Source: Subdoligranulum sp.
GTDB taxonomy: Bacteria > Bacillota > Clostridia > Oscillospirales > Ruminococcaceae
Assembly (NCBI GenBank): GCA_004555405.1
Contig: SFIE01000046.1
Span: forward strand, 1-15,464
Direction: 5' to 3'
Length of the DNA: 15,464 nt
Shown: piece after piece, positions 6,981 through 13,584 of the stretch
How positions within the stretch are numbered: the first letter of the stretch is position 1
How the letters are laid out: every line of letters starts with the position of its first letter
Position numbers and translations under genes: made by a program
The notes under the pieces: generated by a model
Databases searched by the model: none
Told to the model about the DNA's origin: nothing
Seen by the model: only the letters and a program-made list of their open reading frames with translations

Positions 6981-7754
6981 ATGAAAAAAGTTTCCGTTTG
7001 GCCGTTGGCCGTTTTGTATATGCTGCTGGGCATCGCCTATGCGGCCGATCGTTTGCTGTTTACCGATCTTTCCACCGGCTTTTCACAGGGCAGCTGCTGG
7101 CTGCGCTATGCCGCCGCTGCGGCAGCCCTGCTTGCCATGGCCCCGGCGGTGTGCGCCATTCCCCGAAAAAAACAGTATGCTCAAGGGGGCAGCCCGTGGG
7201 CCCTTATGGTGCTGGCGGCGGTTTGTCTGGCCGGGGCATCGGCTGCACAGCTGTATCGGCACGGCTTTGCTTTGTCCATACACACCGTTCATGCGCTTTT
7301 GCAGCTGGGTACGGCGGTTTATCTGATCCGATTGGCCGTGTGGCGCAAGGGCGGCCATGCCGAAGCCCCGGCGCACAGCGCGCTGTGGGGTATTGGGGCG
7401 TGTGCATCGCTGTATCTATTGGTTCCCATGCGGTTTATGCTTCACCAAAGCAGCATTGTGCGTGTGGGCAACACGCTGCACTTGCTTTCGGCTTTGGCGG
7501 CACTTCTGTTTGCCACCGTGTGCCTGCGTCAGGTGTATCTGCCGGGCAGTGTTAGCGCCCGCAAACTGTGTGCCGCCGGGCTGGCTGCATTTCTGCTGTG
7601 CAGCTGCCAGGGCGCGGCGTCGCTTTTGGTGCCCGCTGCCGGCCAAACGGCAGAGGAGCTTTTGCAGGGCCTTGCGCTGGCTGTGATCGGCCTGCTGGGG
7701 CTTTGCATGGCCCTGCGCTCAGTCCGGCAGGATCAAGCGCAGAGGCAGCAGTGA
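6981..7754 (+). CDS. Polytopic membrane protein of unknown function
   Basis: 257 residues that I do not recognise. Seven or eight hydrophobic segments fill most of the protein (about 6-24, 40-60, 73-91, 98-119, 134-150, 163-183, 194-213, 226-245), with short Arg/Lys-containing loops (PRKKQ at 61, WRKGG at 121) and a hydrophilic tail RSVRQDQAQRQQ. No catalytic motif or signature is visible. The start at 6981 (MKKVSVWP) has AGAAGGG about 8 bases upstream and the expected basic N-terminus. Divergent from spoIID, with 168 bases between the two start codons, and overlaps tail to tail with the minus-strand gene by 36 bases. Codon use is like its neighbours, so it is a real gene of this genome. A role related to sporulation or envelope is possible only by proximity. 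Confidence 0.75.
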   Translation: MKKVSVWPLAVLYMLLGIAYAADRLLFTDLSTGFSQGSCWLRYAAAAAALLAMAPAVCAIPRKKQYAQGGSPWALMVLAAVCLAGASAAQLYRHGFALSIHTVHALLQLGTAVYLIRLAVWRKGGHAEAPAHSALWGIGACASLYLLVPMRFMLHQSSIVRVGNTLHLLSALAALLFATVCLRQVYLPGSVSARKLCAAGLAAFLLCSCQGAASLLVPAAGQTAEELLQGLALAVIGLLGLCMALRSVRQDQAQRQQ

Positions 7755-8369
7755 AAACGGCGGAGAGCATTGGTCGTAGGCCCACAGTGCATAGCGCGGC
7801 GGCCGAAGAGCGGCAGCGGGCCCCTTTGGCAGCAGCAGCACGGCGCACAGCCCGCTGCGGGATATCATAAAAAGCATTTGGCCGCCCCGGTCAGCTGCCC
7901 AGCGCCTTGCGCTGCGGCAAAGGCTGCGGGGCGGCTTTTTTGCTGCAGGGCAGGGCGAAAAGACGGCAATGCCCGCAAAGCGGCCCGCTTCGTATGTGCG
8001 CATCTGCAGCCCCGGCCCGGGCGTGGGCGGCATCAGCCTGCCCGCTAACCATAAAAGAAAGCAGCCCAGCTCACCCGGTGCCGCTGCGGCGCACAGCCCG
8101 GCACCGGGCCCGGTGAAGGCCGTGCATTGGCCCGGCTGGGGGCACAGCTGGCCCAAAAGCAGGCATAGCTGTGCCGCACAGTGCGAAATATCGCAGCACA
8201 CACCGGGTGCGGGGGCGCAGAAAAGCGCCTGCCGCCACATCCGACGCAAAAGCCGCCGCAGCCGTGCCGTGGGCGGCACACCGCGCACCGCACAGGCGGC
8301 CAGCTGCTCGGCCAGTTGGGTTTGATCCAGCAAAATCAGCCCCTTTCTGTGCAGAAAAATCAAAGCCAT
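7719..8369 (-). CDS. Cysteine-rich protein with a possible degenerate GHKL/histidine-kinase ATPase domain
   Basis: 216 residues from the ATG at 8369. Codon choice (CTG, TGC, GGC, CAG) is that of real genes here. I do not recognise the family with confidence. Residues 101-118 (LGCFLLWLAGRLMPPTPG) sit where a histidine kinase has its LLNLLSNAL...TP N-box, and residues 149-183 (SLCRSARRWAADRGGQ, then SRSGLCAVLLLPKG) resemble the C-terminal 'IVRAIAEAHGGxLxxxSxxGxGTxxxLxLP' of HATPase_c. The Asn of the N-box, the DxGxG motif and a phospho-accepting His context are missing, so ATP binding is doubtful. There are 14 cysteines in 216 residues, without a clear metal-motif spacing. Start is uncertain: the frame stays open to 8456 (MSIRKLYG) or 8525, but without ribosome sites. 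Confidence 0.6.
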   Translation of the reverse strand: MALIFLHRKGLILLDQTQLAEQLAACAVRGVPPTARLRRLLRRMWRQALFCAPAPGVCCDISHCAAQLCLLLGQLCPQPGQCTAFTGPGAGLCAAAAPGELGCFLLWLAGRLMPPTPGPGLQMRTYEAGRFAGIAVFSPCPAAKKPPRSLCRSARRWAADRGGQMLFMISRSGLCAVLLLPKGPAAALRPPRYALWAYDQCSPPFSLLPLRLILPD

Positions 8370-8425
8370 GCCGCACCCCGGCAAAGGGCCGGGTGCATCG
8401 CCATGAATATTGCCGATATAATCAT
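8360..8425 (-). other. Possible 21-codon upstream ORF ending at the start of the GHKL-like gene
   Basis: On the minus strand an ATG at 8425 follows GGGAAG by 4 bases. The frame runs 21 codons and stops at 8360, 7 bases inside the downstream gene if that gene starts at 8369. The arrangement would suit translational coupling. The peptide has no known similarity that I can see. Confidence 0.25.
8373..8396 (-). promoter_or_regulatory. Hairpin over the ribosome site of the GHKL-like gene
   Basis: A 9-bp GC-rich stem (8373-8382 with 8388-8396, one bulged base) with a 5-base loop ends 3 bases before the ATG at 8369. It contains the only SD-like stretch for that start (GGGGTG), so it could hide the site until a ribosome on the upstream ORF opens it. 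If the gene starts further upstream, the hairpin is just coding sequence. Confidence 0.35.
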
Positions 8426-8525
8426 AGTTCTTCCCGTATAATTTGCGAATACTCATAAAACTGTGGGGAAATTTTTGGGAATAGAAAGTAAACGATAATT
8501 TTTTAACAAATTTGGGAAAATGCAC

Positions 8526-8554
8526 TTGCAGTTCTGGGCAGAATGAGCTACAAT
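8526..8554 (+). promoter_or_regulatory. Promoter of gap
   Basis: TTGCAG (8526-8531), a 17-base spacer and TACAAT (8549-8554) form a good sigma-A promoter, with a start point near 8561 and a leader of about 48 nt. The upstream region 8470-8515 is AT-rich with A/T tracts, as expected for a strongly expressed gene. Confidence 0.75.
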
Positions 8555-8608
8555 AATAAAAGCCGAAGAAATAAAAATTTATGATTTTATGATTTGGGAG
8601 GCAAAATT

Positions 8609-9634
8609 ATGTCTGTTAAAGTAGCAATCAATGGTTTTGGCCGTATTGGCCGCCTGGCTTTCCGCCAGATGTTCGAGGCCGAGGGCTATGATGTTGTGGC
8701 CATCAACGACCTGACCAGCCCTGCAATGCTGGCACACCTGCTCAAGTACGATACCACTCAGGGCTCTTTCCTGGGCAAGATCGGTGAGAACAAGCACACT
8801 GTGGAAGCCACTGAGGATTCCATTATTGTGGACGGCCAGGAGATCAAGATCTATGCTTTCCCCGATGCCAACAACTGCCCCTGGGGCGAGATCGGCGTGG
8901 ATGTAGTGCTGGAATGCTCCGGCTTCTACACCAGCAAGGAAAAGGCACAGGCTCACATCAACGCCGGTGCAAAGAAGGTTGTTATCAGCGCTCCTGCCGG
9001 CAACGACCTGCCCACCATCGTGTACAATGTGAACCACAAGACCCTGACCCCCGACGACAAGATCATTTCTGCTGCATCCTGCACCACCAACTGCCTGGCA
9101 CCCATGACCAAGGCCCTGAATGACTATATGCCCATTCAGGCTGGTGAAATGCAGACCATTCACAGCTACACCGGCGACCAGATGACTCTGGACGGCCCCC
9201 AGCGCAAGGGCGACAAGCGCCGCAGCCGTGCCGCCGCAGAGAACATTGTTCCCAACAGCACCGGCGCTGCCAAGGCTATCGGCCTGGTGATCCCCGAGCT
9301 GAAGGGCAAGCTGAAGGGCGCTGCACAGCGCGTTCCCTGCCCCACCGGCTCCACCACCATTCTGACCGCTGTTGTCAAGGGTGAGGCTACTGTTGAGGGC
9401 GTCAATGCCGCTATGAAGGCTGCTGCCAACGAGAGCTTTGGCTACAACACCGAGGAGATCGTTTCCTCCGATATCATCGGCATGACCTATGGCTCGCTGT
9501 TTGATGCAACCCAGACCGATGTAATCAACCTCGACAACGGCACCAGCCTGGTCGTGGTGGTTTCCTGGTATGACAACGAGAACAGCTACACCAGCCAGAT
9601 GGTTCGTACCATTAAGTACTTTGCTGAGCTGTAA
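8609..9634 (+). CDS. gap: Glyceraldehyde-3-phosphate dehydrogenase, type I (NAD-dependent)
   Basis: 341 residues. It oxidises glyceraldehyde 3-phosphate to 1,3-bisphosphoglycerate in glycolysis. The start at 8609 (MSVKVAINGFGRIGR) has GGGAGG (8596-8601) 7 bases upstream; the ATG at 8594 overlaps this site and is rejected. Motifs: the Rossmann NGFGRIGR (8-15), AINDL (31-35, acidic residue consistent with NAD preference), the catalytic ASCTTNC with C158, HSYTGDQ with H185, RRSRAAAENIVPNSTGAAKA (205-223), RVPCPTGS (241-248), and WYDNENSY (320-327). The RVPCPTGSTT form has Cys where Val is most common. Codon choice is strongly biased (CTG, AAG, ACC, GGC), consistent with high expression. It stands alone, not in a gap-pgk-tpi cluster, between its own promoter and terminator. 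Confidence 0.97.
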   Translation: MSVKVAINGFGRIGRLAFRQMFEAEGYDVVAINDLTSPAMLAHLLKYDTTQGSFLGKIGENKHTVEATEDSIIVDGQEIKIYAFPDANNCPWGEIGVDVVLECSGFYTSKEKAQAHINAGAKKVVISAPAGNDLPTIVYNVNHKTLTPDDKIISAASCTTNCLAPMTKALNDYMPIQAGEMQTIHSYTGDQMTLDGPQRKGDKRRSRAAAENIVPNSTGAAKAIGLVIPELKGKLKGAAQRVPCPTGSTTILTAVVKGEATVEGVNAAMKAAANESFGYNTEEIVSSDIIGMTYGSLFDATQTDVINLDNGTSLVVVVSWYDNENSYTSQMVRTIKYFAEL

Positions 9635-9655
9635 TTCTTCCCAAGCATAAAATCT

Positions 9656-9686
9656 GCGCCGCTTCCACTTGGAGGCGGCGCTTTTT
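9656..9686 (+). terminator. Terminator of gap
   Basis: A GC-rich stem (9656-9667 paired with 9670-9681, one wobble, tight loop) is followed by five T residues, 21 bases after the gap stop codon. Confidence 0.88.
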
Positions 9687-9688
9687 GC

Positions 9689-9718
9689 TTGCAGGTTTCC
9701 CGGAAAAACGGGTATAAT
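9689..9718 (+). promoter_or_regulatory. Upstream promoter (P1) of the glycosyltransferase gene
   Basis: TTGCAG (9689-9694), an 18-base spacer and a perfect TATAAT (9713-9718) begin 3 bases after the gap terminator T-tract. The leader would be about 165 nt. Confidence 0.6.
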
Positions 9719-9797
9719 AGCACCATCGGCTGTACGTCGCACATTGCCTTGGCGGCGGATTTGAGCCGGGGCGCGGGGCCGGTTTTTGCAGGAACCG

Positions 9798-9828
9798 TAT
9801 ACCATTTCGCTTTGCCCCATGGTATAAT
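9798..9828 (+). promoter_or_regulatory. Second promoter (P2) with an inverted repeat over the -10
   Basis: A perfect TATAAT (9823-9828) without a good -35 overlaps the right arm of an 8-bp inverted repeat, TATACCAT (9798-9805) and ATGGTATA (9819-9826), separated by 13 bases. The arms are one and a half to two helical turns apart (21 bases centre to centre), a spacing seen in operators. A regulator binding here would block the -10. Confidence 0.4.
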
Positions 9829-9884
9829 ATCTTTACTGCATGAAACGCAGCCAACAGATACTCCATACAACCATCAAGGAGGGC

Positions 9885-10859
9885 ATGCTTTTGAACCGTG
9901 AACCGCTTGTCAGCATCATTGTGCCGGTGTATAACGCACAGGCGCATATTGCCCGCTGCATCGAAAGCATACGAAAACAAACCTATCAGAATATCGAAAT
10001 TATTTTGCTCAACGACGGCAGCAACGATGTAAGCTTGCCCATCTGCCAAATGTTTGCCGATGTAGAGCCGCGCATCGTGCTGGTGGATAAAAAGAACAGC
10101 GGTGTGTCGGCCACGCGCAATCTGGGCCTGAAGCTGGCGCAGGGCGAATATCTGCAGTTTGCAGACAGCGATGATTACCTGCAGCCCGATGCCACCCGCC
10201 TGATGGTGGAAAAGGCCGTGCAGTACAATGCGGATATGGTGATCGCGCACTACAACCGCATCGACCCGCCCAGCGAAAAAGCGGAAAAGCTGCTGGATAA
10301 GCTGACAAACCGCAAAAATGATCCCGGCCTTGCGCCCGAAGCCCCGCTTTTGCCCGACACAGTGACCACCTACGGCTTTTTGCCCGAGGGATTTTTGACC
10401 AAGCAGCAGTTTGCCGAGGGCCTTATGAAAGAGCCCGCCAGCTTTTACTACGGCGTGATGTGGAACAAGCTCTACCGCGCCGATATTGTGCGCCAGCACG
10501 ATCTGCAGTGCAGCGAAGAGCTTGGCTGGAGCGAGGATTTTCTGTTCAACCTTTCCTTTATCGAGTATGCCCAGCGTTTTTATTCGCTGGCGGAGCCGGT
10601 GTACAACTATGTGCAGAATCCGCAAAGCATCTGCCACACACAGATCAAGCCCATCTCTATGGTAAAAACCAAGCTGGAGCTGTTCAATTACTACCGCGAG
10701 CTTTACCAGCAGCTGGGCCTGTATGAGGATAACAAGCTGCAGATCTATAAATATCTGGTTGCGGGGGCGGAGGGCTCTGTGCCTACGGCAAGCGAACTGA
10801 AGGAAACCTTAAAGGAAAATCTGGAAACGCTGAAAGAAACCGTGCAGAATAACGAATAA
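9885..10859 (+). CDS. Glycosyltransferase, family 2
   Basis: 324 residues from the ATG at 9885, or 322 from the TTG at 9891. AAGGAGG (9876-9882) is only 2 bases before the ATG but 8 before the TTG, so the TTG may be the true start. The GT-A domain is clear: PLVSIIVPVYNAQAHI, CIESIRKQTYQNIEIILLND, NDGS (sugar-nucleotide site), KKNSGVSATRNLGL, and FADSDDYL with the DxD-type metal motif (about residues 92-95 from the TTG). It would transfer a sugar from a nucleotide donor to a cell-surface glycan or teichoic-acid-type acceptor; donor and acceptor cannot be told. No membrane segment is seen. The last 35 residues are Glu/Lys/Leu-rich with repeated LKE(T/N)L units, likely a helix or coiled coil. 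It is monocistronic, not in a glycan cluster. Confidence 0.92.
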   Translation: MLLNREPLVSIIVPVYNAQAHIARCIESIRKQTYQNIEIILLNDGSNDVSLPICQMFADVEPRIVLVDKKNSGVSATRNLGLKLAQGEYLQFADSDDYLQPDATRLMVEKAVQYNADMVIAHYNRIDPPSEKAEKLLDKLTNRKNDPGLAPEAPLLPDTVTTYGFLPEGFLTKQQFAEGLMKEPASFYYGVMWNKLYRADIVRQHDLQCSEELGWSEDFLFNLSFIEYAQRFYSLAEPVYNYVQNPQSICHTQIKPISMVKTKLELFNYYRELYQQLGLYEDNKLQIYKYLVAGAEGSVPTASELKETLKENLETLKETVQNNE

Positions 10860-10928
10860 AACTTTGGCATATCCGCAAAAGCCCCCAGCCAGACGGGCAG
10901 GGGCGCAGGGGTGTGCTTTGCTTGCAAA

Positions 10929-10965
10929 GGCTGCCATGCCGCTTTGGGTATGGCGGCCTTTTTTT
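10929..10965 (+). terminator. Terminator of the glycosyltransferase gene
   Basis: A 12-bp stem (10929-10940 with 10947-10958, two G-T wobbles) and 6-base loop is followed by seven T residues (10959-10965). It lies 70 bases after the stop codon and just before the pyrB promoter. Confidence 0.9.
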
Positions 10966-10995
10966 CCACTTTTTGTAAAAATGTTGCCTGCCGGG

Positions 10996-11024
10996 TTGGC
11001 AAATGCCATGCATAGGAGTACAAT
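10996..11024 (+). promoter_or_regulatory. Promoter of the pyrBI-argF operon
   Basis: TTGGCA (10996-11001), a 17-base spacer and TACAAT (11019-11024) make a strong sigma-A promoter. The start point should be an A or T at about 11031-11033, leaving a leader of about 122-124 nt before pyrB. Confidence 0.8.
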
Positions 11025-11030
11025 AGGAAT

Positions 11031-11154
11031 ATATGATTAAAAGTGCGGCCAAAAAGCACTTTTGGCGTAAAGCATGGAACTTGGAAGCGCTTTTGCGGCA
11101 GGGATAGAGCGATGCCGCCAAAAACGGCTTCTTGGGCAATTTGGGAGGTATAAA
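11031..11154 (+). promoter_or_regulatory. Structured leader of pyrB with mutually exclusive hairpins
   Basis: Hairpin A pairs AAAAGTGC (11039-11046) with GCACTTTT (11056-11063), a perfect 8-bp stem. Hairpin B pairs GCCAAAA (11048-11054) with TTTTGGC (11060-11066), a perfect 7-bp stem that shares bases with A, so only one can form. Further on, TTTTGCGGCA (11091-11100) pairs with TGCCGC-C-AAAA (11113-11123, one bulge), and a competing GCCG/CGGC pair lies at 11114-11128. No U-tract follows, so this is not a classical attenuator, and I do not see the PyrR binding-loop consensus. The ribosome site GGGAGG (11143-11148) of pyrB lies just downstream. Nucleotide-responsive control is inferred only. 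Confidence 0.4.
11033..11107 (+). other. Possible 24-codon leader ORF, perhaps leaderless
   Basis: ATG at 11033 opens 24 codons ending in TAG at 11105. It lies 8 bases after the -10 hexamer, so the transcript could begin at or within two bases of this ATG. There is no ribosome site. The predicted peptide is basic with two Trp and several Lys/Arg. It spans hairpins A and B completely, so its translation would decide which can form. Confidence 0.3.
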
Positions 11155-12081
11155 ATGCGACATTTGCTAAGCCCCTTGGATCTGTCGGTAGAAGAGATCG
11201 ACGGCCTGATCGATGTGGCAAAGAAAATCGAAAAGAATCCGAAAGCATTCCGCCATGTGGCAGACGGTGAGCGCCTGGCCACGCTGTTTTACGAGCCCAG
11301 CACACGCACCCGTTTAAGCTTTGAAAGCGCCATGCTCAACTTGGGCGGCACGGTGATCGGCTTTTCCGGCGCCAGCAACTCCAGCGCCTCCAAGGGCGAA
11401 ACCGTGGCCGATACGGTGCGGGTGGTGGGCTGCTATTCCACCATTATTGCCATGCGCCATCACAAGGAGGGCGCGCCCATGGTCGCCAGCCAGTTTTCGC
11501 CGGTGCCCATCATCAATGCAGGTGACGGCGGCCATCAGCATCCCACCCAAACCCTCACCGACCTGCTCACCATTGCCCGCGAAAAGGGCCGCTTGGATCA
11601 TTTGACCATCGGCCTTTGCGGCGACTTGAAATTTGGCCGCACCGTACACAGCCTGATCACTGCGCTGGTGCGCTATCCGGGCGTAAAATTTGTGTGCGTA
11701 AGCCCCGAAGAGCTGCGCCTGCCGGATTTTGTGCGTGAGGATGTGCTGGAAAAGAACCATGTTCCGTATAAAGAAGTGGACAATCTGGAAGATGTTATGC
11801 CGGAATTGGACATTTTGTATATGACCCGTGTGCAGCGCGAGCGCTTTTTCAACGAAGAAGATTACCTGCGCCTGCGTGACCGCTATATTCTGGACGGCGA
11901 AAAAATGAAGCTGGCCCCTCAGAATATGATCGTGCTGCATCCGCTGCCCCGCGTAAACGAGATCAGCCTGGAAGTGGATAACGACCCGCGCGCAATGTAC
12001 TTTAAGCAGGCGCAGTACGGCGTGTATATCCGTATGGCGCTTATCATGTTCTTGCTTGGTCTGGAGGTGCCCGAAGTATGA
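11155..12081 (+). CDS. pyrB: Aspartate carbamoyltransferase, catalytic chain
   Basis: 308 residues, the usual length. It joins carbamoyl phosphate and aspartate, the first committed step of pyrimidine synthesis, and forms a dodecamer with PyrI. The start at 11155 (MRHLLSPLDLS) has GGGAGG (11143-11148) 6 bases upstream. Motifs: YEPSTRTRLSFESAM (46-60, carbamoyl phosphate site), SASKGET with K80 of the mobile 80s loop, HHKEG (102-106), HQHPTQTLTDLLTI (127-140), TRVQRER (224-230, aspartate-side loop), and HPLPRVNEI (262-270). It is the first gene of an operon; pyrI begins in its stop codon (ATGA overlap at 12078-12081), so the two chains should be made in linked amounts. Confidence 0.97.
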   Translation: MRHLLSPLDLSVEEIDGLIDVAKKIEKNPKAFRHVADGERLATLFYEPSTRTRLSFESAMLNLGGTVIGFSGASNSSASKGETVADTVRVVGCYSTIIAMRHHKEGAPMVASQFSPVPIINAGDGGHQHPTQTLTDLLTIAREKGRLDHLTIGLCGDLKFGRTVHSLITALVRYPGVKFVCVSPEELRLPDFVREDVLEKNHVPYKEVDNLEDVMPELDILYMTRVQRERFFNEEDYLRLRDRYILDGEKMKLAPQNMIVLHPLPRVNEISLEVDNDPRAMYFKQAQYGVYIRMALIMFLLGLEVPEV

Positions 12082-12506
12082 TCAACATCAGTGGAATCGA
12101 AGCAGGTTATGTGATCGATCATATCGCCAGCGGCAAATGGCGATTGGTTTACGATATGCTGCAGCTTGACAAGGTGGAGGGGCAGGTGGCCATCATCACC
12201 CACGCCAACAGCAGCAAATACGGCAAAAAGGATATCATCAAGGTAGAAGGCCTGATCCCGCTCAATCTGGATCTTTTGGGCTTTTTGGATCACAACATCA
12301 CCGTGGCTGTGGTAAAAGACGGCAAGCTGGTGGAAAAAAAGCATCTTTCGCTGCCGCAGGAGGTGGTGGGGGTGGCTACCTGCCACAATCCCCGCTGCAT
12401 CACCAGCGAAGAGCGCGGCTTAAAGCAGATCTTTGTGCTGCGTGACAGAGAAAAACGGGTGTATCGCTGCAAGTATTGCGAGGAAAAGCTGGAGGATTTC
12501 AAATGA
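12078..12506 (+). CDS. pyrI: Aspartate carbamoyltransferase, regulatory chain
   Basis: 142 residues, slightly shorter than the enterobacterial chain (about 153). PyrI binds CTP/ATP at its N-terminal allosteric domain and bridges PyrB trimers through a C-terminal zinc domain. Visible: the allosteric-domain start GYVIDHIASGK (10-20), YGKKDIIKVEG (48-58) matching the GRKDLIKIE region, and zinc ligands C102 and C107 (CHNPRC), C131 and C134 (CKYC). Start by ATGA overlap with pyrB; GGAGG at 12063-12067 is 10 bases upstream. Its own stop overlaps the argF start in the same way. Feedback control of the enzyme by nucleotides is therefore likely, as all zinc ligands are present. Confidence 0.95.
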   Translation: MINISGIEAGYVIDHIASGKWRLVYDMLQLDKVEGQVAIITHANSSKYGKKDIIKVEGLIPLNLDLLGFLDHNITVAVVKDGKLVEKKHLSLPQEVVGVATCHNPRCITSEERGLKQIFVLRDREKRVYRCKYCEEKLEDFK

Positions 12507-13486
12507 ATCTGAAAGGGAGAAACTTTTTAAAGCTGCTGGATTTTACCCCCGAGGAAATCGAGGCAATGCTGGATCTTGCTGCGGATCTCAAGGCAAAAAA
12601 GAAGGCCGGCATTCCCCACGATACCCTGCGGGGTAAAAACATTGCACTGATTTTTGAAAAAACCAGCACCCGCACCCGCTGCGCCTTTGAGGTGGCTGCG
12701 CATGATCTGGGAATGCAAACCACCTATCTTGATCCCAGCGGCAGCCAGATCGGCAAAAAGGAGAGCATTGCCGATACCGCGCGCGTGCTGGGCCGTATGT
12801 TTGACGGCATCGAGTACCGCGGCTACGGGCAGGAGATCGTAGAGCAGCTGGCCCAATATTCCGGCGTTCGTGTGTGGAACGGCCTTACCAACGAGTTTCA
12901 CCCCACCCAGATCCTGGCCGATTTTCTGACCATCCGCGAGCATTTCGGCAAGCTGAAGGGCATCAACTTTACTTACATGGGCGATGCCCGCTACAATATG
13001 GGCAACAGCCTGATGGTGGGCTGCGCCAAAATGGGGCTGCATTTTACGGCCTGTGCCCCCAAAAAATATTGGCCCGATGAGCAGCTGGTGGCCCAGTGCC
13101 GCGCCATTGCTGCCGAAACCGGCGCAACCATTCGCCTTACCGAAGACCCCATGCAGGGCAGCCGCGGCGCGGATGTGATCTACACCGATGTGTGGGTGAG
13201 CATGGGCGAGCCTGTGGAGGTGTGGGAAGAGCGCATTGCCGACCTGGCACCCTATCAGGTGAACAAGGCCCTGATGGACAATGCAGGCCCGCAGGCCCGT
13301 TTTATGCACTGCCTGCCCGCTTTCCACGACCATAAAACTGCCGTTGGCAAGCAAATGGGCGAGCGCTTTGGCCGGGATGCCATGGAAGTGACCGACGAGG
13401 TGTTTGAGGGCAGTCAAAGCATTGTGTTTGACGAAGCCGAAAACCGTATGCACACCATCAAGGCTGTTATGGCAGCTACACTGTAA
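12503..13486 (+). CDS. argF: Ornithine carbamoyltransferase
   Basis: 327 residues. It makes citrulline from ornithine and carbamoyl phosphate in arginine synthesis (or the reverse in arginine breakdown). The start at 12503 has GGAGG (12491-12495) 7 bases upstream and an ATGA overlap with pyrI. Motifs: FEKTSTRTRCAFEVAA (51-66, carbamoyl phosphate), EFHPTQILADFLTI (131-144), SMGE (233-236, ornithine loop), and MHCLPAFHD (268-276, with the catalytic cysteine C270 in HCLP). The HCLP and SMG motifs separate it from PyrB and from putrescine or knotted homologues. Catabolic arcB enzymes look very similar; no arcA or arcC is next to it, so biosynthesis (argF) is the better guess. Third gene of the pyrBI operon. 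Confidence 0.94.
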   Translation: MNLKGRNFLKLLDFTPEEIEAMLDLAADLKAKKKAGIPHDTLRGKNIALIFEKTSTRTRCAFEVAAHDLGMQTTYLDPSGSQIGKKESIADTARVLGRMFDGIEYRGYGQEIVEQLAQYSGVRVWNGLTNEFHPTQILADFLTIREHFGKLKGINFTYMGDARYNMGNSLMVGCAKMGLHFTACAPKKYWPDEQLVAQCRAIAAETGATIRLTEDPMQGSRGADVIYTDVWVSMGEPVEVWEERIADLAPYQVNKALMDNAGPQARFMHCLPAFHDHKTAVGKQMGERFGRDAMEVTDEVFEGSQSIVFDEAENRMHTIKAVMAATL

Positions 13487-13534
13487 AAAAACCGCCGCAC
13501 GAGCGCTTTGGCACCGTGCGGCGGTTTGGTTTTA
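13487..13534. terminator. Bidirectional terminator between argF and the lysR-type gene
   Basis: A 12-bp stem (13489-13500 with 13516-13527) with a 15-base loop is followed on the plus strand by GGTTTT. On the minus strand a run of T (plus-strand A residues 13485-13491) follows, so it can also serve the convergent lysR-type gene ending at 13585. Confidence 0.85.
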
Positions 13535-13584
13535 TAGGGCTATGTGGGGGTGTGCAAAAACTGCGGCGAGCAGGATACGGCATC

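Noticed and set aside
8579..9820. Minus-strand open frame of 413 codons opposite gap
   Set aside because: It mirrors the strong codon bias of gap; the protein is Gly/Val/His-rich with no recognisable domain, and gap is certain on the plus strand.
11031..11154. PyrR-binding attenuator or intrinsic terminator in the pyrB leader
   Set aside because: No U-tract follows any stem, and I could not find the conserved PyrR binding-loop sequence.
12527..13453. Minus-strand open frame of 308 codons opposite argF
   Set aside because: Shadow frame; argF has all catalytic motifs and full length on the plus strand.
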